This document shows positions 49,301 through 61,670 of a stretch of 64,000 bases of DNA, one piece after another. The notes below the pieces were generated by a model that saw nothing but the letters and a program-made list of their open reading frames with translations, was not told the origin of the DNA and searched no databases. Every line of letters begins with the position of its first letter. Position 1 is the stretch's first letter. The translations under genes were made by a program, and so were the position numbers. The DNA is from Henricia sp. BOLD:AAB3569 (Eukaryota > Echinodermata > Asteroidea > Spinulosida > Echinasteridae): NCBI GenBank assembly GCA_037783545.1, contig JBBELK010000167.1:186001-250000 (forward strand), written 5' to 3'.

Positions 49301-52300
49301 GTTCAAACTGACCGATTTATTGGCGAATGTAGCTAAAACTTGCGGCCGGCACACTAATTGTTGTCACAAACAGACGTCGTTTTCGGCGAATACTGCGTCT
49401 CGAACGTTCGTTATTTTGGAACTGAAGGAATTTCCAGACAAACTTCCAATTTTGCCTGCTTAAACAGCTTTATGTCGCAAACTTGTTTTGCAAATTTGAA
49501 CAGTTTCCCGTTCAAACTGACCGAGTTATTGGCGAATGTAGCTAAAACTCAATCTTGGCACACTAATTGTTGTCACAAACAGACGTCGTTTTCGGCGAAT
49601 ACTGCGTCTCGAACGGTCGTTATTTTGGAACTGAAGGAATTTCCAGACAAACTTCCAATTTTGCCTGCTTAAACAGCTCTATGTCGCAAACTTGTTTTGC
49701 AAATTCGAACAGTTTCCCGTTCAAACTGACCGATTTATTGGCGAATGTAGCTAAAACTTGCGGCCGGCACACTAATTGTTGTCACAAACAGACGTCGTTT
49801 TCGGCGAATACTGCGTCTCGAACGTTCGTTATTTTGGAACTGAAGGAATTTCCAGACAAACTTCAAATTTTGCCTGCTTAAACAGCTTTATGTCGCAAAC
49901 TTGTTTTGCAAATTTGAACAGTTTCCCGTTCAAACTGACCGAGTTATTGGCGAATGTAGCTAAAACTTGCTGCCGGCAAACTAATGTTTGGCACAAACAG
50001 ACGTCGCTTTCGGCGAATACTGCGTCTCGAACGGTCGTTATTTTGGAACTGAAGGAATTTCCAGACAAACTTCCAATTTTGGCTGCTTAAACAGCTCTAT
50101 GTCGCAAACTTGTTTTGCAAATTTGAACAGTTTCCCGTTCAAACCGACCGAGTTATTGGCGAATGAAGCTAAAACTCAATCTTGGCACACTAATTGTTGG
50201 CACAAACAGACGTCGGTTTCGGCGAATACTGCGTCTCGAACGGTCGTTATTTTGGAACTGAAGGAATTTCCAGACAAACTTCCAATTTTGCCTGCTTAAA
50301 CAGCTCTATGTCGCAAACTTGTTTTGCAAATTTGAACAGTTTCCCGTTCAAACTGACCGAGTTATTGGCGAATGTAGCTAAAACTTGCTGCCGGCAAACT
50401 AATGTTTGGCACAAACAGACGTCGCTTTCGGCGAATACTGCGTCTCGAACGGTCGTTATTTTGGAACTGAAGGAATTTCCAGACAAACTTCCAATTTTGG
50501 CTGCTTAAACAGCTCTATGTCGCAAACTTGTTTTGCAAATTTGAACAGTTTCCCGTTCAAACCGACCGAGTTATTGGCGAATGAAACTAAAACTCAATCT
50601 TGGCACACTAATTGTTGGCACAAACAGACGTCGGTTTCGGCGAATACTGCGTCTCGAACGGTCGTTATTTTGGAACTGAAGGAATTTCCAGACAAACTTC
50701 CAATTTTGCCTGCTTAAACAGCTCTATGTCGCAAACTTGTTTTGCAAATTTGAACAGTTTCCCGTTCAAACTGACCGATTTATTGGCGAATGTAGCTAAA
50801 ACTTGCGGCCGGCACACTAATTGTTGTCACAAACAGACGTCGTTTTCGGCGAATACTGCGTCTCGAACGTTCGTTATTTTGGAACTGAAGGAATTTCCAG
50901 ACAAACTTCCAATTTTGCCTGCTTAAACAGCTTTATGTCGCAAACTTGTTTTGCAAATTTGAACAGTTTCCCGTTCAAACTGACCGAGTTATTGGCGAAT
51001 GTAGCTAAAACTTGCTGCCGGCAAACTAATGTTTGGCACAAACAGACGTCGCTTTCGGCGAATACTGCGTCTCGAACGGTCGTTATTTTGGAACTGAAGG
51101 AATTTCCAGACAAACTTCCAATTTTGGCTGCTTAAACAGCTCTATGTCGCAAACTTGTTTTGCAAATTTGAACAGTTTCCCGTTCAAACCGACCGAGTTA
51201 TTGGCGAATGAAGCTAAAACTCAATCTTGGCACACTAATTGTTGGCACAAACAGACGTCGGTTTCGGCGAATACTGCGTCTCGAACGGTCGTTATTTTGG
51301 AACTGAAGGAATTTCCAGACAAACTTCCAATTTTGCCTGCTTAAACAGCTCTATGTCGCAAACTTGTTTTGCAAATTTGAACAGTTTCCCGTTCAAACTG
51401 ACCGAGTTATTGGCGAATGTAGCTAAAACTTGCTGCCGGCAAACTAATGTTTGGCACAAACAGACGTCGCTTTCGGCGAATACTGCGTCTCGAACGGTCG
51501 TTATTTTGGAACTGAAGGAATTTCCAGACAAACTTCCAATTTTGGCTGCTTAAACAGCTCTATGTCGCAAACTTGTTTTGCAAATTTGAACAGTTTCCCG
51601 TTCAAACCGACCGAGTTATTGGCGAATGAAGCTAAAACTCAATCTTGGCACACTAATTGTTGGCACAAACAGACGTCGGTTTCGGCGAATACTGCGTCTC
51701 GAACGGTCGTTATTTTGGAACTGAAGGAATTTCCAGACAAACTTCCAATTTTGCCTGCTTAAACAGCTCTATGTCGCAAACTTGTTTTGCAAATTTGAAC
51801 AGTTTCCCGTTCAAACTGACCGATTTATTGGCGAATGTAGCTAAAACTTGCGGCCGGCACACTAATTGTTGTCACAAACAGACGTCGTTTTCGGCGAATA
51901 CTGCGTCTCGAACGTTCGTTATTTTGGAACTGAAGGAATTTCCAGACAAACTTCCAATTTTGCCTGCTTAAACAGCTTTATGTCGCAAACTTGTTTTGCA
52001 AATTTGAACAGTTTCCCGTTCAAACTGACCGAGTTATTGGCGAATGTAGCTAAAACTTGCTGCCGGCAAACTAATGTTTGGCACAAACAGACGTCGCTTT
52101 CGGCGAATACTGCGTCTCGAACGGTCGTTATTTTGGAACTGAAGGAATTTCCAGACAAACTTCCAATTTTGGCTGCTTAAACAGCTCTATGTCGCAAACT
52201 TGTTTTGCAAATTTGAACAGTTTCCCGTTCAAACCGACCGAGTTATTGGCGAATGAAGCTAAAACTCAATCTTGGCACACTAATTGTTGGCACAAACAGA

Positions 52301-55243
52301 CGTCGGTTTCGGCGAATACTGCGTCTCGAACGGTCGTTATTTTGGAACTGAAGGAATTTCCAGACAAACTTCCAATTTTGCCTGCTTAAACAGCTCTATG
52401 TCGCAAACTTGTTTTGCAAATTTGAACAGTTTCCCGTTCAAACTGACCGATTTATTGGCGAATGTAGCTAAAACCTGCGGCCGGCACACTAATTGTTGGC
52501 ACAAACAGACGTCGTTTTCGGCGAATACTGCGTCTCGAACGGTCGTTATTTTGGAACTGAAGGAATTTCCAGACAAACTTCCAATTTTGGCTGCTTAAAC
52601 AGCTCTATGTCGCAAACTTGTTTTGCAAATTTGAACAGTTTCCCGTTCAAACCGACCGAGTTATTGGCGAATGAAGCTAAAACTCAATCTTGGCACACTA
52701 ATTGTTGGCACAAACAGACGTCGGTTTCGGCGAATACTGCGTCTCGAACGGTCGTTATTTTGGAACTGAAGGAATTTCCAGACAAACTTCCAATTTTGCC
52801 TGCTTAAACAGCTCTATGTCGCAAACTTGTTTTGCAAATTTGAACAGTTTCCCGTTCAAACTGACCGAGTTATTGGCGAATGTAGCTAAAACTTGCTGCC
52901 GGCAAACTAATGTTTGGCACAAACAGACGTCGCTTTCGGCGAATACTGCGTCTCGAACGGTCGTTATTTTGGAACTGAAGGAATTTCCAGACAAACTTCC
53001 AATTTTGGCTGCTTAAACAGCTCTATGTCGCAAACTTGTTTTGCAAATTTGAACAGTTTCCCGTTCAAACCGACCGAGTTATTGGCGAATGAAGCTAAAA
53101 CTCAATCTTGGCACACTAATTGTTGGCACAAACAGACGTCGTTTTCGGCGAATACTGCGTCTCGAACGGTCGTTATTTTGGAACTGAAGGAATTTCCAGA
53201 CAAACTTCCAATTTTGCCTGCTTAAACAGCTTTATGTCGCAAACTTGTTTTGCAAATTTGAACAGTTTCCCGTTCAAACTGACCGAGTTATTGGCGAATG
53301 TAGCTAAAACTTGCTGCCGGCAAACTAATGTTTGGCACAAACAGACGTCGCTTTCGGCGAATACTGCGTCTCGAACGGTCGTTATTTTGGAACTGAAGGA
53401 ATTTCCAGACAAACTTCCAATTTTGGCTGCTTAAACAGCTCTATGTCGCAAACTTGTTTTGCAAATTTGAACAGTTTCCCGTTCAAACCGACCGAGTTAT
53501 TGGCGAATGAAGCTAAAACTCAATCTTGGCACACTAATTGTTGGCACAAACAGACGTCGGTTTCGGCGAATACTGCGTCTCGAACGGTCGTTATTTTGGA
53601 ACTGAAGGAATTTCCAGACAAACTTCCAATTTTGCCTGCTTAAACAGCTCTATGTCGCAAACTTGTTTTGCAAATTTGAACAGTTTCCCGTTCAAACTGA
53701 CCGATTTATTGGCGAATGTAGCTAAAACTTGCGGCCGGCACACTAATTGTTGTCACAAACAGACGTCGTTTTCGGCGAATACTGCGTCTCGAACGTTCGT
53801 TATTTTGGAACTGAAGGAATTTCCAGACAAACTTCCAATTTTGCCTGCTTAAACAGCTTTATGTCGCAAACTTGTTTTGCAAATTTGAACAGTTTCCCGT
53901 TCAAACTGACCGAGTTATTGGCGAATGTAGCTAAAACTTGCTGCCGGCAAACTAATGTTTGGCACAAACAGACGTCGCTTTCGGCGAATACTGCGTCTCG
54001 AACGGTCGTTATTTTGGAACTGAAGGAATTTCCAGACAAACTTCCAATTTTGGCTGCTTAAACAGCTCTATGTCGCAAACTTGTTTTGCAAATTTGAACA
54101 GTTTCCCGTTCAAACCGACCGAGTTATTGGCGAATGAAGCTAAAACTCAATCTTGGCACACTAATTGTTGGCACAAACAGACGTCGGTTTCGGCGAATAC
54201 TGCGTCTCGAACGGTCGTTATTTTGGAACTGAAGGAATTTCCAGACAAACTTCCAATTTTGCCTGCTTAAACAGCTCTATGTCGCAAACTTGTTTTGCAA
54301 ATTTGAACAGTTTCCCGTTCAAACTGACCGATTTATTGGCGAATGTAGCTAAAACTTGCGGCCGGCACACTAATTGTTGGCACAAACAGACGTCGTTTTC
54401 GGCGAATACTGCGTCTCGAACGGTCGTTATTTTGGAACTGAAGGAATTTCCAGACAAACTTCCAATTTTGGCTGCTTAAACAGCTCTATGTCGCAAACTT
54501 GTTTTGCAAATTTGAACAGTTTCCCGTTCAAACCGACCGAGTTATTGGCGAATGAAGCTAAAACTCAATCTTGGCACACTAATTGTTGGCACAAACAGAC
54601 GTCGCTTTCGGCGAATGCTGCGTCTCGAACGTTCGTTATTTTGGAACTGAAGGAATTTCCAGACAAACTTCCAATTTTGCCTGCTTAAACAGCTCTATGT
54701 CGCAAACTTGTTTTGCAAATTCGAACAGTTTCCCGTTCAAACTGACCGATTTATTGGCGAATGTAGCTAAAACTTGCGGCCGGCACACTAATTGTTGTCA
54801 CAAACAGACGTCGTTTTCGGCGAATACTGCGTCTCGAACGTTCGTTATTTTGGAACTGAAGGAATTTCCAGACAAACTTCCAATTTTGCCTGCTTAAACA
54901 GCTTTATGTCGCAAACTTGTTTTGCAAATTTGAACAGTTTCCCGTTCAAACTGACCGAGTTATTGGCGAATGTAGCTAAAACTTGCTGCCGGCAAACTAA
55001 TGTTTGGCACAAACAGACGTCGCTTTCGGCGAATACTGCGTCTCGAACGGTCGTTATTTTGGAACTGAAGGAATTTCCAGACAAACTTCCAATTTTGGCT
55101 GCTTAAACAGCTCTATGTCGCAAACTTGTTTTGCAAATTTGAACAGTTTCCCGTTCAAACCGACCGAGTTATTGGCGAATGAAGCTAAAACTCAATCTTG
55201 GCACACTAATTGTTGGCACAAACAGACGTCGCTTTCGGCGAAT
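46384..55243. repeat. Segmental block L2 (copy 2 of 8.86 kb)
   Basis: Second copy of 1-8860. Three substitutions were noticed by reading: T at 48552 against G at 2169, C at 52475 against T at 6092, and C at 54881 against A at 8498. The comparison was made mainly through translated frames, so silent differences may have been missed. The left part (46.4-48.2 kb) also belongs to block X. Confidence 0.93.
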
Positions 55244-55530
55244 GCTGCGTCTCGAACGTTCGTTATTTTGGAACTGAAGGAATTTCCAGACAAACTTCCA
55301 ATTTTGCCTGCTTAAACAGCTCTATGTCGCAAACTTGTTTTGCAAATTCGAACAGTTTCCCGTTCAAACTGACCGATTTATTGGCGAATGTAGCTAAAAC
55401 TTGCGGCCGGCACACTAATTGTTGTCACAAACAGACGTCGTTTTCGGCGAATACTGCGTCTCGAACGTTCGTTATTTTGGAACTGAAGGAATTTCCAGAC
55501 AAACTTCCAATTTTGCCTGCTTAAACAGCT
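54480..55530. repeat. 3-monomer (627-bp) tandem duplication at the L2 edge
   Basis: The run with gaatgctgcg, aattcgaac and the following SF-type monomer (54583, 54792, 55004) starts again at 55210. It coincides with the place where L2 stops matching L1, so it may mark the recombination point. Confidence 0.75.
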
Positions 55531-55627
55531 CTATGTCGCAAACTTGTTTTGCAAATTTGAACAGTTTCCCGTTCAAACTGACCGATTTATTGGCGAATGT
55601 AGCTAAAACTTGCGGCCGGCACACTAA

Positions 55628-58600
55628 TTGTTGTCACAAACAGACGTCGTTTTCGGCGAATACTGCGTCTCGAACGTTCGTTATTTTGGAACTGAAGGAA
55701 TTTCCAGACAAACTTCAAATTTTGCCTGCTTAAACAGCTTTATGTCGCAAACTTGTTTTGCAAATTTGAACAGTTTCCCGTTAAAACTGACCGAGTTATT
55801 GGCGAATGTAGCTAAAACTTGCTGCCGGCAAACTAATGTTTGGCACAAACAGACGTCGCTTTCGGCGAATACTGCGTCTCGATAGGTCGTTATTTTGGAA
55901 CTGAAGGAATTTCCAGACAAACTTCCAATTTTGGCTGCTTAAACAGCTCTATGTCGCAAACTTGTTTTGCAAATTTGAACAGTTTCCCGTTCAAACCGAC
56001 CGAGTTATTGGCGAATGAAGCTAAAACTCAATCTTGGCACACTAATTGTTGGCACAAACAGACGTCGCTTTCGGCGAATACTGCGTCTCGAACGGTCGTT
56101 ATTTTGGAACTGAAGGAATTTCGAGACAAACTTCCAATTTTGCCTGCTTAAACAGCTCTATGTCGCAAACTTGTTTTGCAAATTTGAACAGTTTCCCGTT
56201 CAAACTGACCGATTTATTGGCGAATGTAGCTAAAACTTGCGGCCGGCACACTAATTGTTGGCACAAACAGACGTCGTTTTCGGCGAATACTGCGTCTCGA
56301 ACGGTCGTTATTTTGGAACTGAAGGAATTTCCAGACAAACTTCCAATTTTGGCTGCTTAAACAGCTCTATGTCGCAAACTTGTTTTGCAAATTTGAACAG
56401 TTTCCCGTTCAAACCGACCGAGTTATTGGCGAATGAAGCTAAAACTCAATCTTGGCACACTAATTGTTGGCACAAACAGACGTCGCTTTCGGCGAATACT
56501 GCGTCTCGAACGGTCGTTATTTTGGAACTGAAGGAATTTCCAGACAAACTTCCAATTTTGCCTGCTTAAACAGCTCTATGTCGCAAACTTGTTTTGCAAA
56601 TTTGAACAGTTTCCCGTTCAAACCGACCGAGTTATTGGCGAATGAAGCTAAAACTCAATCTTGGCACACTAATTGTTGGCACAAACAGACGTCGCTTTCG
56701 GCGAATACTGCGTCTCGAACGGTCGTTATTTTGGAACTGAAGGAATTTCCAGACAAACTTCCAATTTTGCCTGCTTAAACAGCTCTATGTCGCAAACTTG
56801 TTTTGCAAATTTGAACAGTTTCCCGTTCAAACTGACCGATTTATTGGCGAATGTAGCTAAAACTTGCTGCCGGCACACTAATTGTTGGCACAAACAGACG
56901 TCGCTTTCGGCGAATGCTGCGTCTCGAACGTTCGTTATTTTGGAACTGAAGGAATTTCCAGACAAACTTCCAATTTTGCCTGCTTAAACAGCTCTATGTC
57001 GCAAACTTGTTTTGCAAATTTGAACAGTTTCCCGTTCAAACCGACCGAGTTATTGGCGAATGAAGCTAAAACTCAATCTTGGCACACTAATTGTTGGCAC
57101 AAACAGACGTCGCTTTCGGCGAATACTGCGTCTCGAACGGTCGTTATTTTGGAACTGAAGGAATTTCCAGACAAACTTCCAATTTTGCCTGCTTAAACAG
57201 CTCTATGTCGCAAACTTGTTTTGCAAATTTGAACAGTTTCCCGTTCAAACTGACCGATTTATTGGCGAATGTAGCTAAAACTTGCGGCCGGCACACTAAT
57301 TGTTGGCACAAACAGACGTCGCTTTCGGCGAATACTGCGTCTCGAACGGTCGTTATTTTGGAACTGAAGGAATTTCCAGACAAACTTCCAATTTTGCCTG
57401 CTTAAACAGCTCTATGTCGCAAACTTGTTTTGCAAATTTGAACAGTTTCCCGTTCAAACTGACCGATTTATTGGCGAATGTAGCTAAAACTTGCGGCCGG
57501 CACACTAATTGTTGTCACAAACAGACGTCGTTTTCGGCGAATACTGCGTCTCGAACGTTCGTTATTTTGGAACTGAAGGAATTTCCAGACAAACTTCAAA
57601 TTTTGCCTGCTTAAACAGCTTTATGTCGCAAACTTGTTTTGCAAATTTGAACAGTTTCCCGTTAAAACTGATCGAGTTATTGGCGAATGTAGCTAAAACT
57701 TGCTGCCGGCAAACTAATGTTTGGCACAAACAGACGTCGCTTTCGGCGAATACTGCGTCTCGAACGGTCGTTATTTTGGAACTGAAGGAATTTCCAGACA
57801 AACTTCCAATTTTGGCTGCTTAAACAGCTCTATGTCGCAAACTTGTTTTGCAAATTTGAACAGTTTCCCGTTCAAACCGACCGAGTTATTGGCGAATGAA
57901 GCTAAAACTCAATCTTGGCACACTAATTGTTGGCACAAACAGACGTCGCTTTCGGCGAATACTGCGTCTCGAACGGTCGTTATTTTGGAACTGAAGGAAT
58001 TTCCAGACAAACTTCCAATTTTGCCTGCATGAACAGCTCTATGTCGCAAACTTGTTTTGCAAATTTGAACAGTTTCCCGTTCAAACTGACCGATTTATTG
58101 GCGAATGTAGCTAAAACTTGCGGCCGGCACACTAATTGTTGGCACAAACAGACGTCGCTTTCGGCGAATACTGCGTCTCGAACGGTCGTTATTTTGGAAC
58201 TGAAGGAATTTCCAGACAAACTTCCAATTTTGGATGCTTAAACAGCTCTATGTCGCAAACTTGTTTTGCAAATTTGAACAGTTTCCCGTTCAAACCGACC
58301 GAGTTATTGGCGAATGAAGCTAAAACTCAATCTTGGCACACTAATTGTTGGCACAAACAGACGTCGCTTTCGGCGAATACTGCGTCTCGAACGGTCGTTA
58401 TTTTGGAACTGAAGGAATTTCCAGACAAACTTCCAATTTTGCCTGCTTAAACAGCTCTATGTCGCAAACTTGTTTTGCAAATTTGAACAGTTTCCCGTTC
58501 AAACTGACCGATTTATTGGCGAATGTAGCTAAAACTTGCGGCCGGCACACTAATTGTTGGCACAAACAGACGTCGTTTTCGGCGAATACTGCGTCTCGAA

Positions 58601-61600
58601 CGGTCGTTATTTTGGAACTGAAGGAATTTCCAGACAAACTTCCAATTTTGGCTGCTTAAACAGCTCTATGTCGCAAACTTGTTTTGCAAATTTGAACAGT
58701 TTCCCGTTCAAACCGACCGAGTTATTGGCGAATGAAGCTAAAACTCAATCTTGGCACACTAATTGTTGGCACAAACAGACGTCGCTTTCGGCGAATACTG
58801 CGTCTCGAACGGTCGTTATTTTGGAACTGAAGGAATTTCCAGACAAACTTCCAATTTTGCCTGCTTAAACAGCTCTATGTCGCAAACTTGTTTTGCAAAT
58901 TTGAACAGTTTCCCGTTCAAACCGACCGAGTTATTGGCCAATGAAGCTAAAACTCAATCTTGGCACACTAATTGTTGGCACAAACAGACGTCGCTTTCGG
59001 CGAATACTGCGTCTCGAACGGTCGTTATTTTGGAACTGAAGGAATTTCCAGACAAACTTCCAATTTTGCCTGCTTAAACAGCTCTATGTCGCAAACTTGT
59101 TTTGCAAATTTGAACAGTTTCCCGTTCAAACTGACCGATTTATTGGCGAATGTAGCTAAAACTTGCTGCCGGCACACTAATTGTTGGCACAAACAGACGT
59201 CGCTTTCGGCGAATGCTGCGTCTCGAACGTTCGTTATTTTGGAACTGAAGGAATTTCCAGACAAACTTCCAATTTTGCCTGCTTAAACAGCTCTATGTCG
59301 CAAACTTGTTTTGCAAATTTGAACAGTTTCCCGTTCAAACCGACCGAGTTATTGGCGAATGAAGCTAAAACTCAGTCTTGGCACACTAATTGTTGGCACA
59401 AACAGACGTCGCTTTCGGCGAATACTGCGTCTCGAACGGTCGTTATTTTGGAACTGACAGACGTCGCTTTCGGCGAATACTGCGTCTCGAACGGTCGTTA
59501 TTTTGGAACTGAAGGAATTTCCAGACAAACTTCCAATTTTGCCTGCTTAAACAGCTCTATGTCGCAAACTTGTTTTGCAAATTTGAACAGTTTCCCGTTC
59601 AAACTGACCGATTTATTGGCGAATGTAGCTAAAACTTGCGGCCGGCACACTAATTGTTGGCACAAACAGACGTCGTTTTCGGCGAATACTGCGTCTCGAA
59701 CGGTCGTTATTTTGGAACTGAAGGAATTTCCAGACAAACTTCCAATTTTGGCTGCTTAAACAGCTCTATGTCGCAAACTTGTTTTGCAAATTTGAACAGT
59801 TTCCCGTTCAAACCGACCGAGTTATTGGCGAATGAAGCTAAAACTCAATCTTGGCACACTAATTGTTGGCACAAACAGACGTCGCTTTCGGCGAATACTG
59901 CGTCTCGAACGGTCGTTATTTTGGAACTGAAGGAATTTCCAGACAAACTTCCAATTTTGCCTGCTTAAACAGCTCTATGTCGCAAACTTGTTTTGCAAAT
60001 TTGAACAGTTTCCCGTTCAAACCGACCGAGTTATTGGCGAATGAAGCTAAAACTCAATCTTGGCACACTAATTGTTGGCACAAACAGACGTCGCTTTCGG
60101 CGAATACTGCGTCTCGAACGGTCGTTATTTTGGAACTGAAGGAATTTCCAGACAAACTTCCAATTTTGCCTGCTTAAACAGCTCTATGTCGCAAACTTGT
60201 TTTGCAAATTTGAACAGTTTCCCGTTCAAACTGACCGATTTATTGGCGAATGTAGCTAAAACTTGCTGCCGGCACACTAATTGTTGGCACAAACAGACGT
60301 CGCTTTCGGCGAATGCTGCGTCTCGAACGTTCGTTATTTTGGAACTGAAGGAATTTCCAGACAAACTTCCAATTTTGCCTGCTTAAACAGCTCTATGTCG
60401 CAAACTTGTTTTGCAAATTTGAACAGTTTCCCGTTCAAACCGACCGAGTTATTGGCGAATGAAGCTAAAACTCAATCTTGGCACACTAATTGTTGGCACA
60501 AACAGACGTCGCTTTCGGCGAATACTGCGTCTCGAACGGTCGTTATTTTGGAACTGAAGGAATTTCCAGACAAACTTCCAATTTTGCCTGCTTAAACAGC
60601 TCTATGTCGCAAACTTGTTTTGCAAATTTGAACAGTTTCCCGTTCAAACTGACCGATTTATTGGCGAATGTAGCTAAAACTTGCTGCCGGCACACTAATT
60701 GTTGGCACAAACAGACGTCCCTTTCGGCGAATGCTGCGTCTCGAACGTTCGTTATTTTGGAACTGAAGGAATTTCCAGACAAACTTCCAATTTTGCCTGC
60801 TTAAACAGCTCTATGTCGCAAACTTGTTTTGCAAATTTGAACAGTTTCCCGTTCAAACTGACCGATTTATTGGCGAATGTAGCTAAAACTTGCGGCCGGC
60901 ACACTAATTGTTGGCACAAACAGACGTCGTTTTCGGCGAATACTGCGTCTCGAACGTTCGTTATTTTGGAACTGAAGGAATTTCCAGACAAACTTCAAAT
61001 TTTGCCTGCTTAAACAGCTCTATGTCGCAAACTTGTTTTGCAAATTTGAACAGTTTCCCGTTCAAACCGACCGAGTTATTGGCGAATGAAGCTAAAACTC
61101 AATCTTGGCACACTAATTGTTGGCACAAACAGACGTCGCTTTCGGCGAATACTGCGTCTCGAACGGTCGTTATTTTGGAACTGAAGGAATTTCCAGACAA
61201 ACTTCCAATTTTGCCTGCTTAAACAGCTCTATGTCGCAAACTTGTTTTGCAAATTTGAACAGTTTCCCGTTCAAACTGACCGATTTATTGGCGAATGTAG
61301 CTAAAACTTGCTGCCGGCACACTAATTGTTGGCACAAACAGACGTCGCTTTCGGCGAATGCTGCGTCTCGAACGTTCGTTATTTTGGAACTGAAGGAATT
61401 TCCAGACAAACTTCCAATTTTGCCTGCTTAAACAGCTCTATGTCGCAAACTTGTTTTGCAAATTTGAACAGTTTCCCGTTCAAACCGACCGAGTTATTGG
61501 CGAATGAAGCTAAAACTCAATCTTGGCACACTAATTGTTGGCACAAACAGACGTCGCTTTCGGCGAATACTGCGTCTCGAACGGTCGTTATTTTGGAACT

Positions 61601-61670
61601 GAAGGAATTTCCAGACAAACTTCCAATTTTGCCTGCTTAAACAGCTCTATGTCGCAAACTTGTTTTGCAA
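55628..61670. repeat. Segmental block Y (shorter copy of X)
   Basis: Same order of markers as block X but seven monomers (1463 bp) shorter overall, lost or gained at several separate points. Private changes are tttcgagac (56112), gcatgaacag (58027), ttggatgc (58234) and ttggccaatg (58939). Beyond about 61.7 kb the order follows the 9.4-11.1 kb region instead of block L2. Confidence 0.85.
59403..59512. repeat. 55-bp internal tandem duplication, second copy
   Basis: Same duplication at an offset of 14,058 bp, together with the linked ctcagtcttgg change (59375). This marks 44-46 kb and 58-60 kb as copies of one ancestral segment. Confidence 0.96.
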
